The notes: generated by a model from the sequence alone, not told the origin. A stretch of DNA of 64,000 nt from Ischnura elegans (GCF_921293095.1 NC_060258.1:5904607-5968606), one strand, 5' to 3'. Numbered from the stretch's first letter, positions 45,430-57,884 are shown. Numbers and translations: made by a program.

Positions 45430-46774
45430 CCGATTTTATATATGATTTTTTGTCTTTCATTTCCGTTGTGTCTTGTGTTTTTTCGGATTTTTTGGCTCGC
45501 TCCTTTCCGAGTCAGTGTTCTATTTTAGAAATGCTTTTTTAAATGTTTCTGTTTCACTTTGTAATCTTGTCGATTTATGGAAACTCATCTACCCCCTTCT
45601 TGTTGCTCCTGGTTCTTCTTCTTCTTCTGTTTCTTCTTCAGTCTCCCTCCCCATGGTGAATTTAATGCCTTTCGTCCCTGGGAACGAAACCTTGGGAAAG
45701 GTCCATTCCTCTTTCGTCTCAGTCTCTTCTTCCTTGCCTTCTTCGTCTTCTATGATTATTTCCTCGACTTCCATTTCAGCGTTCGATGTGCTTGACGAGG
45801 AGTCGTCTATGTTTCTCTCTCCCTCTTCTGTGACTCCCCCCGACCCTGTCGGCGACTTTGAAATTTTTCTTTTGTCTCGCCTTCCGCTGTTTCGTTTTCT
45901 TATTCTTCGTGGTGTGTTATTGTCCGTCTCCACATTCACTGCTTCCGAAGTAACTCCCGCATCCTCTGTTTTTTCACTCCCCCCCCGAAACTTCTTCGAT
46001 TTCACCCTTATCTGCTTTCTTCTCAGTCCCCTTTTGCTCTTCCGCCCCCGGGATGTTTCCCCCCCTGGTTGCTTCTTCCTGCATTTTCTCACTTAGCTCC
46101 CGCCCCGCTCTCTCCACCTCTTCTTCCATTTTTGTCTGTTCTTTACCTATGTCACTCACTTCCATTGGGTCTTCCCCCCTCACCCTCTCGGCGTATGTAG
46201 AAGTGGTGCCCACACTTAGTATTAGCGGGCAGTTTATCCTCAAATGTGATGTCTCCCCACACCTAGAACATGTCGGCTTCTGCCCGTAATAATATATTGC
46301 TGCTCTGTACCTGGCTACCTGTAGATACGACGGAATATCTTTTGTCAGCTCTATTTTCACGCTGCGGGCACCCGTGTAAGTGCCCGCTAACGTTTTGGGA
46401 ACTGCCCAAGTGTTACACTGGTAGTCAAGTATTTTCCCCTAAGGAGCAAGTGCCTTCAACACCTCCTCTCTCGGTACCTCGATATTAAGCAAGTGTACTT
46501 TGACAATCGTCACTTTTCTACTCGCCGATGATATCGTTACCTCCCTGTTGCCCATCTTCCTTAACTCGCCTGCGGCGAGTATTTCCTCCATTTTTCCCTC
46601 CATCTTTAACTTCAAAAAATCCGTTCTTCTCTTGTTGGTAATAACAACCGCTACTGCATCTTCAGATCGTACCCCGAGCTCGGACATGATAAAATGATGG
46701 ATCTCAAGGGGCTAAGGTGCTTCTATATTCTTCTCAAATTCCATGCACAGGGTATTAACCTTTGGGTAATCCAT
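45430..46774 (-). pseudogene. Tx1/L1-like LINE ORF1 (segment B1)
   Basis: On minus it starts MDYPKVNTLCMEFEKNIEAP, meets an in-frame TAG, then reads MSELGVRSEDAVAVVITNKR and VTIVKVHLLNIEVPREE. In other frames it continues with ARSVKIELTKDIPSYL, a CCHC knuckle (CSRCGETSHLRINC), an acidic Glu-rich tail (EEETEEEEEPG) and SFHKSTRLQSETETFKKAFL. This is the ORF1 pattern of Tx1-type LINEs, an RNA-binding protein with a zinc knuckle and charged C terminus. At least three frame interruptions mark it as dead. It is separated from the endonuclease segment by two tRNA-like units, so it may belong to a different insertion. Confidence 0.6.
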
Positions 46775-47143
46775 GTTTAACCCCTGTGGCACTAGAATTT
46801 AAACTTGCTAAAACACACTTGAGTGTGTCACACGTTTTTAGTTCACGTCGCTAGTTCGCAAACAACTTTACGAGCCCGCACTCAGCAAGGCTCCCGGCGA
46901 TCGCGAAGCCGATCGCCGGGGCTTGGGAAACAACACACGGTCAAAAAACTCTCAGCGCTCGTTCCACACACGACCTTCTCCGCCGAGTATTCAACGTGGT
47001 ATTTTGTTTATAAAATCATATCTATTGCCAGTAAGAAAAAAACAATGCAAATCAAATCTGGTACATTAATCACATGGTTACATTTCTGTAAAAATATCGA
47101 TTGCTGGAGACCTTTCATACCCTCTTACTTTGTTCCGGCGAAT
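46775..47143 (-). other. 5' leader of the Tx1-like ORF1 segment
   Basis: Leads from tRNA-like unit T2 to ORF1. It contains a near-perfect GC-rich hairpin (CCCGGCGATCG ... CGATCGCCGGG) around 46890-46920. Confidence 0.45.
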
Positions 47144-47233
47144 TGGGGGCCTGGGGACTCGAACGCCCGGCCTCAACATTGTACTCCTCCGCTCACTGGC
47201 CGAGCGTCGATCCACCAGGCCACCGCTACCGGT
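47144..47233 (-). repeat. tRNA-like unit T2
   Basis: On minus it reads GTAGCGGTGGCCTGGTGGAT and later CCGGGCGTTCGAGTCCCCAG. It aligns along its length with T1, sharing GCCTGGTGGAT, GAGTA, CGGGCGTTCGA and TCCCCAGG. It has Pol III box-like motifs but not a foldable tRNA. Confidence 0.6.
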
Positions 47234-47446
47234 TGCACTCTCCACTAAAAACACTCTGTAAGAGCGTCCCTAAACACCCATACAGTCACTTCAAAAAGAA
47301 GATTTTTTTTACAAGGGGATTTCATATACAAAGATACATTATCTCATCAAAGTGAAACACTCACACAAACTGATACTAATAGATTTTAACCATATACCAA
47401 AACACAGATGACATTGAATTAAAATTCCCACAGTAAAAATCGGAAA

Positions 47447-47526
47447 TTGGGGTCCTGGGGAATCGAACGCCCGACCCACACCACACTACTCTTTTTCACA
47501 CTGATTGGGCTTCTATCCACCAGGCT
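47447..47526 (-). repeat. tRNA-like unit T1, joined to a LINE 3' end
   Basis: Homologous to T2 from GCCTGGTGGAT onward. The first bases present in T2 (GTAGCGGTG) are replaced by the A-rich 3' end of the Tx1-like LINE (CAATAAAAAAAGAAA). The LINE thus ends just inside the start of this unit. Confidence 0.6.
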
Positions 47527-50404
47527 TTCTTTTTTTATTGTTAGGTTACAGAGGAAGTCATTTATGTTTAAAATACACTTTAGGAAAATAAAAAACACTT
47601 TCAGAATATTTCTTACCTCCTGACCTAAAAGGTTTAAATCCATATTTTCAAAGTTTTTGTCAAAGGTACCTTCGTTTTTTACAATCTGATTTATAAAGGA
47701 CGCCGATATAAGGCCCAGTGCGTCCATCTTAAAGCTTGGAAAAAGGGTATATTCCAAGCATAAAATATTTAGATCACCCATATCTTTTTCTCCAAAAGTA
47801 TTTAGCTTCCTAAACATAGTTTTGACATTACACCATATATTTCTTACTTTTACACAAGTAAAAAATTTGTGCTGTAAATCTTCAGTGATCTTACAACATT
47901 CACAAAGTTCTGAGGTGACCATACCGATTTTCTTTAGTTTTTCCTTTGTTGTACATAAATTATTAACCACATTAAAAATTAGTAATTTGTTATTCACACT
48001 GATATTTACATTTTTGATATTTTTCCACACTCTCTTACAGTTTAAAGTACCTTTGGTGGGATGTAGGCTCAACGATTTGGTATTACAATCCCTTCCACTA
48101 AGACGGTATATATGGATTTAACATTCTTTAATTTTTCCACGTCTGTCTTCTCGAGGAAACTCATGGCATCTTTAATATATCTTTTAAAAATCGGTGTACT
48201 CCCTAGACTGTTGATTGCCATTTTTGTTAAGGCTTTTTCCCAAGGACTTGCTAGTTCTGAAGCTTTAAGCATACCATTATAAAATAAGGCTGCTGCCTTG
48301 CTGTAAAAATCGGTTTGGCTAATACCACCTTGTCCCCATTTAAATATCGTCTGATGTCTGGCCAGTTAAAAACATAGCTTTTCCATATGAAAATATTTGA
48401 GGATTTGACAATTTTAGCAGCAAGGTGGTTTGGTGGTGGCAGTACGTGGCCCACATACCACATTTTACTTCAAATACAATTGTTTAAAATGAGTACTCTT
48501 TGGATTAGGTTCAGTTTTCGCTCATGCGATTTCATACATGCTCCCACCATTGCGTTTTTCAATTTCTCCCAATTGTTTTCCACAGCTCTAACTACATTTC
48601 TTTCCCACTGAATCCCCATTATTTTCACTGATTCCTTGTTTTCCTACAAATCCGTTTTAAAATTATCTTTACTGATTAAGTACAGATAGCAGGTATTTTC
48701 CTATTATCAGACATGCCGCTAATGTCGGAGAACGATGTCAGAATACTGTGGACCAGATTGTGTTCTTTTTACAGTCTTTATATCAACTCACCAACCTGTC
48801 TGTTTGTCTGTTTGTCTGGTACAAATCTTGTAACTGAAATTTGACTCACTTCCTGTGAAGCAAAAACGCTGAAATTTTGCACACTTCTTCATTTCCGATG
48901 ACAATACATGAAAATATAACTTTTTCTCTCCAACCCCCCTGTAACCACCCCCCAGTCAACCTATAGCCCCCCAAAACATGTTTTTGATCTAAGAAGTTCC
49001 AAATGGTCGATTTTCGTGTTTCGTGGCATTTTTAACATAGGGGTAGGCATTTAAAAGCATAGGGGTGGCATTTTGAAACATAGAAGGCTTACCATTCACT
49101 GAAAATTTAATAAATATAGTGACTTTTTTAATACGTCACTTTTGGTTTTTCGGGGTCACTGAGTTTTTTTGCTTTGTGTCATATATAAACGTTGCTCATC
49201 CCCTGTAATCTAAATATAAAGGCTGGTTTTAAAAAAAAATGTTTTTATAAGAGCTTATTCGTCTTTTAGGATGATCGTCACATCATCCACATAAGCTATG
49301 TATGGGATCTTAAAGGAGTCCATTTCTAGTCCAACATTCCTGTCATATCTAGGAGGGGGTTCAGTTGTATACAGAAAAAAATCATCGAGAGGGGACATCC
49401 CTGTCTTAAGGACTTGCCCAATGGTATCCATTCCGTGTATTCATTTTTACTCACTTCTATTTTTACATATGGGTCATTATATAGGGTGTTTATTACATCT
49501 GTTGTCCTTTTTTGGAATCCTATTTTCTCCATTACTGAGTTTAAAAACAAAAGGTTGACTTTGTCGAAAGCCTTCTCAAAGTCCACTGCCAAGAGTTGTA
49601 AGTTTGGCACACCTAGACTGTCCTTTGCAGCTGTTATATCCCTTATTACCCTAGTAGCCGTGTTTCTATTCTCTCCTTTCTTACTAATTGCATACTGCAA
49701 TGGGTGTATTATGTCATCGGCTGCATTCATTATTTTATTCTTTATAATTTTCGCGAAAATTTTATAGTCCGTGCTTAGAATAGTTATTGGACGATAGACC
49801 GTTATTTATTTGTGCATTGCAATTTTGGGAATGAGGATAACTTTTCCCTCCCTTCGCGAACTTGTAAGCTTCCCCTGTGACAAACAAAACAAAAATCATT
49901 CAAACAACTCCGGAGAAATCAAATCGCTGAAGCCTAAGTAAAATTCTGAGCCCAGATCATCGTTTCCCGCAGCCTTCCCTTTCTTTAGTTCCCTGATTGC
50001 TCTACTCATTTCCTCAAACCCAAAGTTTTTACTTACTTTTTCTTTCCCTTCCTCTCTTAATTGCAATTTAGTTGTAAAGTGCCCTTGATTGACCGTCTGT
50101 GCCGGTTCCAGATTTTCTTTAAAGTATTTGCAAATAAACAGTTTTATTTCATTCCCCTCTGTCAATACCCGATTTCCGTCTTCGCTTTCGATACATTCTA
50201 TCCTGGTTTCCTCTGCTTTCTTTTTCCAATTACCAGGTGGAAAAGCGAAGACAATTCCCCTTCCACATAATCGTTACAATTTTCGGATGTCTTAAAATCC
50301 GTTATCTCTTTTTCTAAATTTTGGATATTTTGTTTTATTTTGAATATTTCGCCAGTGTCAGTGGAGGACTTCAGAACATCCTTTCATGCCTCCCTATGGA
50401 ATTT
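47527..50404 (-). mobile_element. Tx1/L1-like LINE: RT and C-terminal region (segment C)
   Basis: On minus, from about 50395, the frame fragments read KEITDFKTSEN and FGFEEMSRAIRELKKGKAAG, then ITVYRPITILSTDYKIFAKI, LLAVDFEKAFDKVN, LRQGCPLSMIFFCIQLNPLL and IPYIAYVDDVTIIL, the RT blocks of the Tx1/L1 group. After a foreign segment come WYVGHVLPPPNHLAAKI and a zinc-type tail (CECCKITEDLQHKFFTC). Stops and frame changes are numerous. The active-site YVDD is present. Endonuclease and ORF1 are absent, cut off by the I-clade LINE at about 50400. The 3' end is A-rich and abuts T1. Confidence 0.75.
48655..49255. repeat. ~600-bp segment splitting the Tx1-like RT region
   Basis: Between the YVDD block and the downstream LINE sequence lies unrelated DNA with a TCTGTTTGTCTG run near 48800 and a CCCCCC-rich part near 48940. 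I see no coding frame or clear inverted ends. It looks like an inserted repeat of unknown type, though part of it may be eroded LINE. Confidence 0.4.
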
Positions 50405-51009
50405 TACCCCGCACGGGGGGAAGAGAGTAATCTCTTCCTTTGGGGAGTCGCGCCCCCACGGACCCGAGCCCACCGGGGACACAACCTCGTCAAAAAACCC
50501 TTCGTACGCTAGGATAGCGTCCAGACAGCATGTGACTCTGCTGTGCTGAGTAGCCGAAACATCTGGCGTCCAGATTCACCCACGTGTTTGCCGTGCGTGG
50601 AGACCCGTACAAGGGGGAAAAGGGAATCCTGGTGGGTGAGTTCTCCGGCACCCAGCTGGGCGTCGGAAACCCGGTATGGGCCGGAGTTCAACACCCCACT
50701 TCGGCCCTGGATTCCCCGAAAAGCGGGCGGCCGAAAAGAGCCCAGCTCGGTCAATCGGCTCCTGGCGGCTGGGGAGCTTGGCGGCTCATTCCGAGCGTAC
50801 GCCAGGACGGGTTAGTGCTGGAGATATGGGGGTCTCCGTAGGGCGGCCGAAGGTGCGTGGGTTCGGAGGGCCCCCGCGCTGGAGGTTCTAACCCAAAAGA
50901 GATCCCCTATCAAAGGTTCCTATGTCCCTCGGGTAGCCCTGGCGACCACACCGGATCTCGGTGTGGCGTCCCGAATGTGTGGCTCCGTGGTGGGTGGGGA
51001 GCCCAGGGG

Positions 51010-52057
51010 ATGAATTTCTGTTTTGAGTCCATGGATAACAACTTTCTTCCTCCAACGAAAAGATCCCGTCCGGAAGTGGGTGGGGGAGAAAGTAAGTCTA
51101 CCGCATGTCGTAAATTCCTTGTTATGAGATGCGCTAATGATGGTGAGACCCTGACAAAGGTATCTCCCTTTCTAATAAGACGAGTTCTGTCGGCAGCGAT
51201 ACCCGGTGACTTAGAATCGGCCAAAAAATTAAGGGATGGATCACTGTTAATTAAAACCAGCAACGAAACACAAAGCGAAAAGTTATTGAAAATGACAAAA
51301 TTTAACGAAATACCCGTTAAGGTCCAGGTGCACCAAACACTCAATACATGTCGGGGAGTCATTTCGCATTACGACCTACTCTACGTCTCTGAAGATGAGA
51401 TAAAGAGTGAGATGGCGTCTCAGGGTGTAATAGACTGCCGCCGTCTAAAGACAAAGAGGAACGGTGAGCTGACCAACAGCACGTCCGTCATCCTCACTTT
51501 CTGTCGTGACAAACTTCCTGACAAGGTCTATGTGGGATACGAATCTGTTTCCGTAAGGCCATTCATTCCTAGCCCCATGCGGTGTTTGCCCCAAGATGAG
51601 AGAAGAGAAAAAAATAATGGAGATAAAGACCGTGGAAAAGCTGCCATATCAAGAAGCACGAAAGAAATACAGAACACTCATCGCGCCTACGTTCTCCCGT
51701 TCGTATGCTGCCGTAGTAGACAGTGAGAAAACTAACAATACAGACACGCAAGAGAAAAATAAGGAAGAACATACTATTAAGAATGCAAAGCAAGCGAAGC
51801 CGGATAAGGCTACCAAGCCGGCAACGAAGAAGGGCACACCGCCGGAAAAAAACGATGCTAGTCAGGGCTCTTCAAAGAAGAACCCAACCACAACACCCAC
51901 CGTGGCCACGCAAAGCAGGCGTGGAAAATCTCAGTCCCCGGGTCCATCTGGTTCGCCTACGCGTAGCCAACCAGAGTCTATGGAAGAAGACGAATATATT
52001 TCCGAGTCAGAAATCATCCGGGCGAAGGCTAAGGAGAGAAGACGCATTAAGCGTTGA
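51010..52057 (+). pseudogene. ORF1 of the I-clade LINE, zinc knuckles deleted
   Basis: From ATG at 51010 (MNFCFESMDNNFLPPTKRSR) it reads through CRKFLVMRCAND, LTKVSPFLIRRVLSAA, KLRDGSLLIKTS and VKVQVHQTLNTCRGVISHYD to VSVRPFIPSPMRCLPQDERR. Relatives continue after 'P.RC' with a CCHC knuckle array. Here that part is missing and the next recognisable sequence (EIKTVEKLPYQEARKKYRTL, then SYAAVVDSEK and a Lys/Pro/Ser-rich tail) is in another frame, ending at 52057. An internal deletion with a frame change around 51590-51610 explains both. The protein would have bound LINE RNA. Confidence 0.75.
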
Positions 52058-52123
52058 CTCTCCCTCTGGCAGTTTTAAATTAATTTATCTATTTATTTAT
52101 TTATTTAATTTTTATCAATTTTA

Positions 52124-55100
52124 ATGGCTTTTATCATACAGTGGAACTGTAACGGTTTTTATCGGCATAAGGAGGAGCTAGACATTTTAATAAGTGATTT
52201 TAACCCGTCCTGTATATGTTTGCAGGAAACACATTTTAAGGACACGGACAAGGGATATTTAAAACATTTTAACGCTTTTAGATTGGACGATACCAGCGGC
52301 CAACGAGGCCATGGTGGAGTGGCGGTTTTTGTTCGGGAGGCACTTTACACCTCCAGAATAAATCTTAACACACCGTTCCAGGCGGTAGCGGTGACGGTGC
52401 ACGCTCCCGAGGCGATAACGGTGTGCAACGTTTACCTGCCGGAGGGTGCACCCGTCACACGTTTTAATCTAGAATCCCTTGTTCACCAGCTACCTCAGCC
52501 TTTTATTTTACTCGGAGATTTTAATGCTCACGATCGGCTATGGGGAAGCACCCCGGGACAGTGCAACCGCAGGGGACGTATTTTATCAAGTTTTATTAGT
52601 GATTTTAACCTATTTTTACTCAATAACGGCGAAAAAACCCGTTTAAATCTTTTAGCGGCGATTTCTCCTCCATTGACTTGTGTATTTTATCGACTAGTTT
52701 GGTCAAAAAAATTTCATTTCGCGTTCACGACGACCTTAGTGGAAGCGACCATTTCCCTATTTTACTTTCCAAGGACCGAAATTTTAACCCTGATTTTATC
52801 AGACCGGGCAGCTGGGTTATCCAGAAAGCCGACTGGTATACTTTTAAAGAAAATTTTAAGTATATATGTGATGAAAACCGCGATAGCGTCTCCAATGTCA
52901 AATGTTTAACGGCAGCTATCATCAACGCGGCGGACATAAGTGTGCCACGGTCTCGGGGCATTACGTCGAGGCCTGCCGTTCCATGGTGGAACGATGAATG
53001 CGCCAAGGCTATCCGTCTTCGTAAGAAAGCGTTGAGAATTTTCAACAAGTATCCCACGGCCAATAACCTTTCCGCATTCCGACGCCTAAGAGCGAAAGCC
53101 CGCCAAGTTGTGAAAGAGGCAAAGAAGAACTCTTGGATGAAATACGTCTCTAGTATTAATATTAGGACACCACTAGATCAGGTATGGCGTAAAGTGAAGC
53201 AAATTTCGGGTAGCCGTCAGCAATGTGGGGTCTCCTACTTGAAAGTCAACGGAACCACCATAACTTCACTCCCTGTCATCGGCGACATCTTCGGCCAGCT
53301 ACTCACCAAAATAAGCAGCGACGAAAGCTACGACCCATCTTTTCGCTCTTTCAAGCGGTGCCTAGAAACCATCCCTATTTGTTTTAAGGAGACGTGCATG
53401 ACGGCAGATTACAACATTCCGTTTTCTATGTGGGAGTTGCGTTCTGCCATCCACGAATCACATGATACCTCTCCAGGACCAGACGAAATCCACAATGCCT
53501 TCCTTCGTAACCTCCCGGAATCCGCGTTGCTGGAAGTCCTGCGAACCTATAATCAACTTTGGGTAGCAGGCACTTTTCCTTCAACCTGGCGGGAGAGTGT
53601 CATCATCCCCATACCCAAGCATGGGAAAGATAGGACTGACCCAAATTCTTACCGTCCGATCTCACTCACCAGCTGCTTATGCAAGCTCATGGAGAGAATG
53701 GTTAATCGGAGGCTCATTTGGTGGTTGGAACGCCGAAACCTTCTCTGCAATGTTCAAAGTGGATTTAGAAGAGGCCGCTCCACCTTGGACCACTTGGTGA
53801 GGATCGAGAATTATATCCAAGAAGCCTTCATCCTCCGCCAACACGTGGTTGGGGTATTCTTCGACATAGAGAAGGCCTACGATCGGGTTTGGCGCAGAAA
53901 AATCTTACGCACTCTGCATGATTGGGGTTTTAGGGGCAACTTACCAACTTTTATTCAAAATTTTTTAACAAACCGTATTTTTAAAGTAAGGACGGGGCAG
54001 CTCCTAACGCGTCCCTACCCTCTCGACAACGGAGTCCCCCAGGGGTCCGTCTTGAGCGTGACGCTTTTCGCTATTGCGATCAACGACGTAGCTAAATACA
54101 TCCAGACGCCGATAATGGCCACTCTATTCGTTGATGGCCTGGCGATATTCTACAGGTCATCTAGAGTGGCCAACATATCGAGATTGATCCAACTCACGTT
54201 GAACAAATTAGACCAATGGACCCATAGTAGCGGTTTTAGATTTTCAACTGAGAAAACCAAATGCGTTCACTTCCACCGTGTCAGAGGCGTCCACCTTCCT
54301 CCTAAACTTCGTCTTAGCGGAAGAAATCTCCCATTTGTGGAGTCAATCCGTTTTCTGGGGCTAACATTGGATCAAAGACTCAACTGGCGAGATCACATCA
54401 ATAATCTGAAGGCAAGTTGTTCTAAGTCTATAAATATTTTAAAGTTTTTGAGTCACATATCGTGGGGAGCAGACCGTACCACCCTACTCCTACTATATCG
54501 CACATTGGTGCGGTCTAGAATAGACTACGGCTCCTTTGTTTATGCATCTGCCCGCCCATCGTATCTACGAGCGTTAAATTCTTTGCACAACGCCGCGCTA
54601 CGACTCTGCACTGGGGCCTTTCGAACCAGCCCAGTTCCAAGCATCCACTCTGACGCAGGAGAACCTCCCTTGTACTACCGTAGGACTTGGCTGCTTTGCA
54701 GTTACGTATCCAAAATTTTATCTATGACGAGTCACCCATGCTACGACATACTTTTTAAACCTCGGCTTTTAAATGTTTTTAATCGAAGGTCTAGGGCAAC
54801 GAGACCTGTAAGTATTCGTTTTAATGATTTTATTCCCGGATGTGATTTTAAACTACCAGACGTATACCCTGTTGCATACTCAACTTACGCACCTTGGTTG
54901 ACTCCCACTCCTACAGTTAATATGTCTTTACTATCTCGGCCAAAATCCTCCACTACTCCCTTGGAATACCAACGTGAGTATTTTAAGTTTCGGTGGAACC
55001 ACTCCAATTTAATCCCCATTTACACGGACGGATCGAAATGTAACTCTGCCTGTGCATGTGCAGCGTTCTCTCCTCTACATGGAGCCACTAAGGCGAAGCT

Positions 55101-55824
55101 GCATCCGCTGTGCAGCATTTATACGGCGGAACTCTTCGCAAATAAAATGGCTTTGGAAGCCTTGAGTGACGAAAATGGCTCGTTTGTCATATGCACCGAC
55201 TCCCTTAGCTCCTTACAATCCATTTCTGGCTTCTTACCCATGCATCCAGTTGTTCAACACATTCATGCCACGCTGCTGACTCTCATGAACAAGGGAATAA
55301 GTGTTTGCTTTCTTTGGGTTCCGGGACATGCGGGGATACGTGGAAACGAAAAAGCAGATTTGTTGGCCAAGGAAGCTCTTACTAACGAAGAGACTAAATC
55401 AACGCTAGTTCCGTACGAAGACCTAAGAGGGTCACTAAAAAATGTTTTACTTGAACAGTGGAGGGAGTCGTGGAGGACTTTGAATAACAATAAACTGCGA
55501 AGCATCAAACATACAACGTCAGCTTGGCCTTCCTCTACCAGGATCAATCGAAGAGAGGAAGTTGTTATCACTCGTTTGAGTATAGGGCACTGCCCTCTGA
55601 CTCATGCCTTTCTTTTTACCGAAGAGAAGCAAGCTCCTCAATGTGACGAGTGTAGGTGCCCTTTAAGCATCCGACATATCTTGACAGAGTGCGACAAATA
55701 CCGTGATGCGCGGACACGGTTCAATCTGGATGGGGACCTAGAATCTATTCTAGGAGACCACCCCACCAATCTAAGTAGTACAATTTTGTTTCTCAAGGAA
55801 ATTGGTCTTTTCAACAAAATTTAA
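52124..55824 (+). pseudogene. ORF2 of the I-clade LINE (endonuclease, RT, RNase H)
   Basis: ATG at 52124 reads MAFIIQWNCNGFYRHKEEL, with ICLQETHF and PFILLGDFNAHDRLWG of the AP endonuclease. A one-base frameshift near 52650 moves the frame, which then stays open for over 1000 codons to 55824. It includes GSDHFPILLSKD, TSPGPDEIHNAFL, SYRPISLTSCLCKLMER, FFDIEKAYDRVWR, GVPQGSVLSVTLFAIAINDV, an RNase H (PIYTDGSKCNSAC, AELFANKMALEAL, CTDSLSSLQSI, WVPGHAGIRGNEKADLLAK) and a terminal Cys/His motif (CDECRCPLSIRHILTEC). The RT active site reads LFVDGLAIF where the family has FADD, so one catalytic aspartate is replaced by glycine and RT should be inactive. Confidence 0.88.
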
Positions 55825-55979
55825 AAGCTTCCCTCTATTTTATGTTAAAAATTGCGTCGTAAATATCCATTTATAATGAGTGTTGAATTAAACGATTGAG
55901 TAGTGGTGCAAAATGACCTTGCCGTCGACGCACCCTTTATCTCAATTCTACTACTCTACTACTAACAGCCAATGCACTT

Positions 55980-57870
55980 ATTTTTGATGTAGTAGCCCAG
56001 ATCAAGGAACTAATTCTCCAAAGTGATTTCTGTTCTGCTCTAACTCATCGATTTCACAGTAATGGGGGAGATGATGATAATTTGCAGCTGTGGACTGATG
56101 GTAGATTGTATAAGCAGTTCAATAAGTACTTAAAGGGTGCTTATGATTTCACATTCATGATTTATACTGATGGGATGTGATTATTTAACTCTTCCAAAAT
56201 TACTTTATGGCCCATATTATTTGTGATAAATGAACTTCCTTATTCTAAAAGATTTTTGATGGAAAACATTGTGCTAGGTGGCTTATGGCGTGGTTCCGCC
56301 AAACCTGATTTCAATGCTGTTTTGCACCATTTCATAGAAGTGTTTGAAACACTCAAGAATGGCATGTCAATTATTATTTGTGATAGGTCTTTGGAAACAG
56401 TGAGGAAGCTTTGTGCTAAGCAGCATTGCTGATATGCCAGCCAAGGCGATTATGTATAATATGAAAAATTTCAATGGTTTTGTTGGCTGTATTAAATGCC
56501 TTAATAAAGGCAAGACTGTACTACTTTCATGCAAAAGTTGAGTTTTCTGTTATGAATACGATGAAATTGCACTCCTGCGAACTGCAACAGCCTCAAAGAG
56601 GCACTTCCTTGAAGCTGAAAAGACGAAGAAGCCTGTTTTTGGTTTTAAAGGTATGCTTCAACAATCGAAAATTATGCCAGATTTCATTTCTGACTCTAAA
56701 ATTGATTTCATGCATTGTGTTTTTGGTGTGTCAAAGCGCTTGATGGAACTGTGGTTGAAACCCTGGTTCAAAGAGCTTAAATGTAATATAAACCGTGAAG
56801 TTAAAGTCATTGACAAGAGACCAAGACAACTCAAACCCCATGTATTTATCACTCGCCCTCCTAGGAGCGTTGAAACATGTATGCCATTTTATAAAACTGC
56901 TGAGTATAAAAGCTGGTTATATTACTTCTCCATCCCTGTTTTGCATGACATGCTAATTCCTGAAGTTTTTTGTCATTATTTTCTGTTGGTTGAAGCTATG
57001 TACCTGCTCAACCAAAATGTTGTTCGGGCAGTAGATGTTGATGTTGCGGAGTTAGGTACGCATTAAGAAATTTGTCCAAGAGTTTTCTGCTATATATGGA
57101 GAAAGGTTTATGTCTGCTCATCTTCATGCCCTGACCCATTTGGCAGATTACGTACGTCTACATAGACCCGGCTATGAAAGTTCCTGCTTTCCCTTGGAGT
57201 CCCTACTGGGCCAAATTAAAGCCCAGGTCACAGGAACTCGATTAGCAGAAATAAAAATTTCTGAGTCTTTTCAGCTGCGTAAGTGCTTACCTGCAGCCAT
57301 AAATGAGCTTTGCTGTGATTCCACTTCTAAGAATTACGTGACAAGGCTGCATCACGGCATAAGATTTACGGAAGAGATTGATGGCACAACATTTGTTTTG
57401 GGACCCTAAGATCAGAACTTTAACCAAGTGCATTTTTAATGGAAACTATTGAAATGCTTATGGATATTTGCCATGTTGAAAATGTGCCAAAAGTTTGGAT
57501 TTTTAATAAAATTAGAACAGAAAATAGTATTATTGTTGGGAGGGACTATGTCTGCAGTGGTGGCTTAAAAAATGATTCATCTCTGGTCCTTTGTGGTGAC
57601 AATTCTTTTGCTACTGTGAAAATGTTTGTGAAGTATAAACTTTGTGATTGTGAGAGTACTTGCATCTGTAAATGCAAATTTAAAGCGATTGTAAACAAGT
57701 GCTCCACTGTGTGTGTTAAAGAACTTCCAAAAAATGATTTTTTGTTTGAATTAATTGAAAGTCATGAATTTGAAAATATTGATATCAATAAAATTTTAGA
57801 TGTGTGTATAATATGTTCTGTAGAAGGGAAGTTTTTCTGCAGTAAAAGAGTAAATAAAATTGAATCATAA
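55980..57870 (+). pseudogene. CACTA-like transposase relic
   Basis: Frame fragments in order read FDVVAQIKELILQSD, TDGRLYKQFNKYL, SSKITLWPILFVINELP, GGLWRGSAKPDFNAVL, KPVFGFKGML, KIDFMHCVFGVSKRLMELWL, FITRPPRSVETCMPFYKTAE, LYYFSIPVLHDMLIPEVFCH, HLHALTHLADYVRLHRPG, SCFPLESLLGQIKAQVTGT and a Cys-rich C-terminal block (CDCESTCICKCKF). This is the layout of the large transposases of animal EnSpm/CACTA elements, including the DUF4218-like 'FP.E..lg.ik..v.GTr' motif. At least five stops or frame changes occur, so it is long dead. The final 143 codons (57439-57870) happen to remain open. Confidence 0.7.
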
Positions 57871-57884
57871 CCCAGCAAAGAAAA

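Larger units (their letters stand above)
50405..55960 (+). mobile_element. I-clade LINE with RNase H, near full length
   Basis: A GC-rich 5' leader starts about 50405, followed by ORF1 and ORF2 on plus. The 3' end lies in the TCTACTACTCTACTAC stretch near 55960. ORF2 carries endonuclease, RT and RNase H, the combination of the I group. It is inserted against the Tx1-like LINE on its left. Damage is light (see the two ORFs), so the copy is younger than the surrounding LINE segments. Confidence 0.85.

Noticed and set aside
45473-46096. Long Ser/Phe-rich plus frame
   Set aside because: It is the antisense shadow of the Glu/Lys-rich Tx1-like ORF1.
44583-47526. The four tRNA-like units as functional tRNA genes
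   Set aside because: Box motifs are present, but acceptor and anticodon stems do not pair, and the units are repeated with LINE junctions.
49298-49767. Plus-strand frames over the Tx1-like RT
   Set aside because: Antisense shadows of the minus-strand RT, which has clear YVDD and other motifs.
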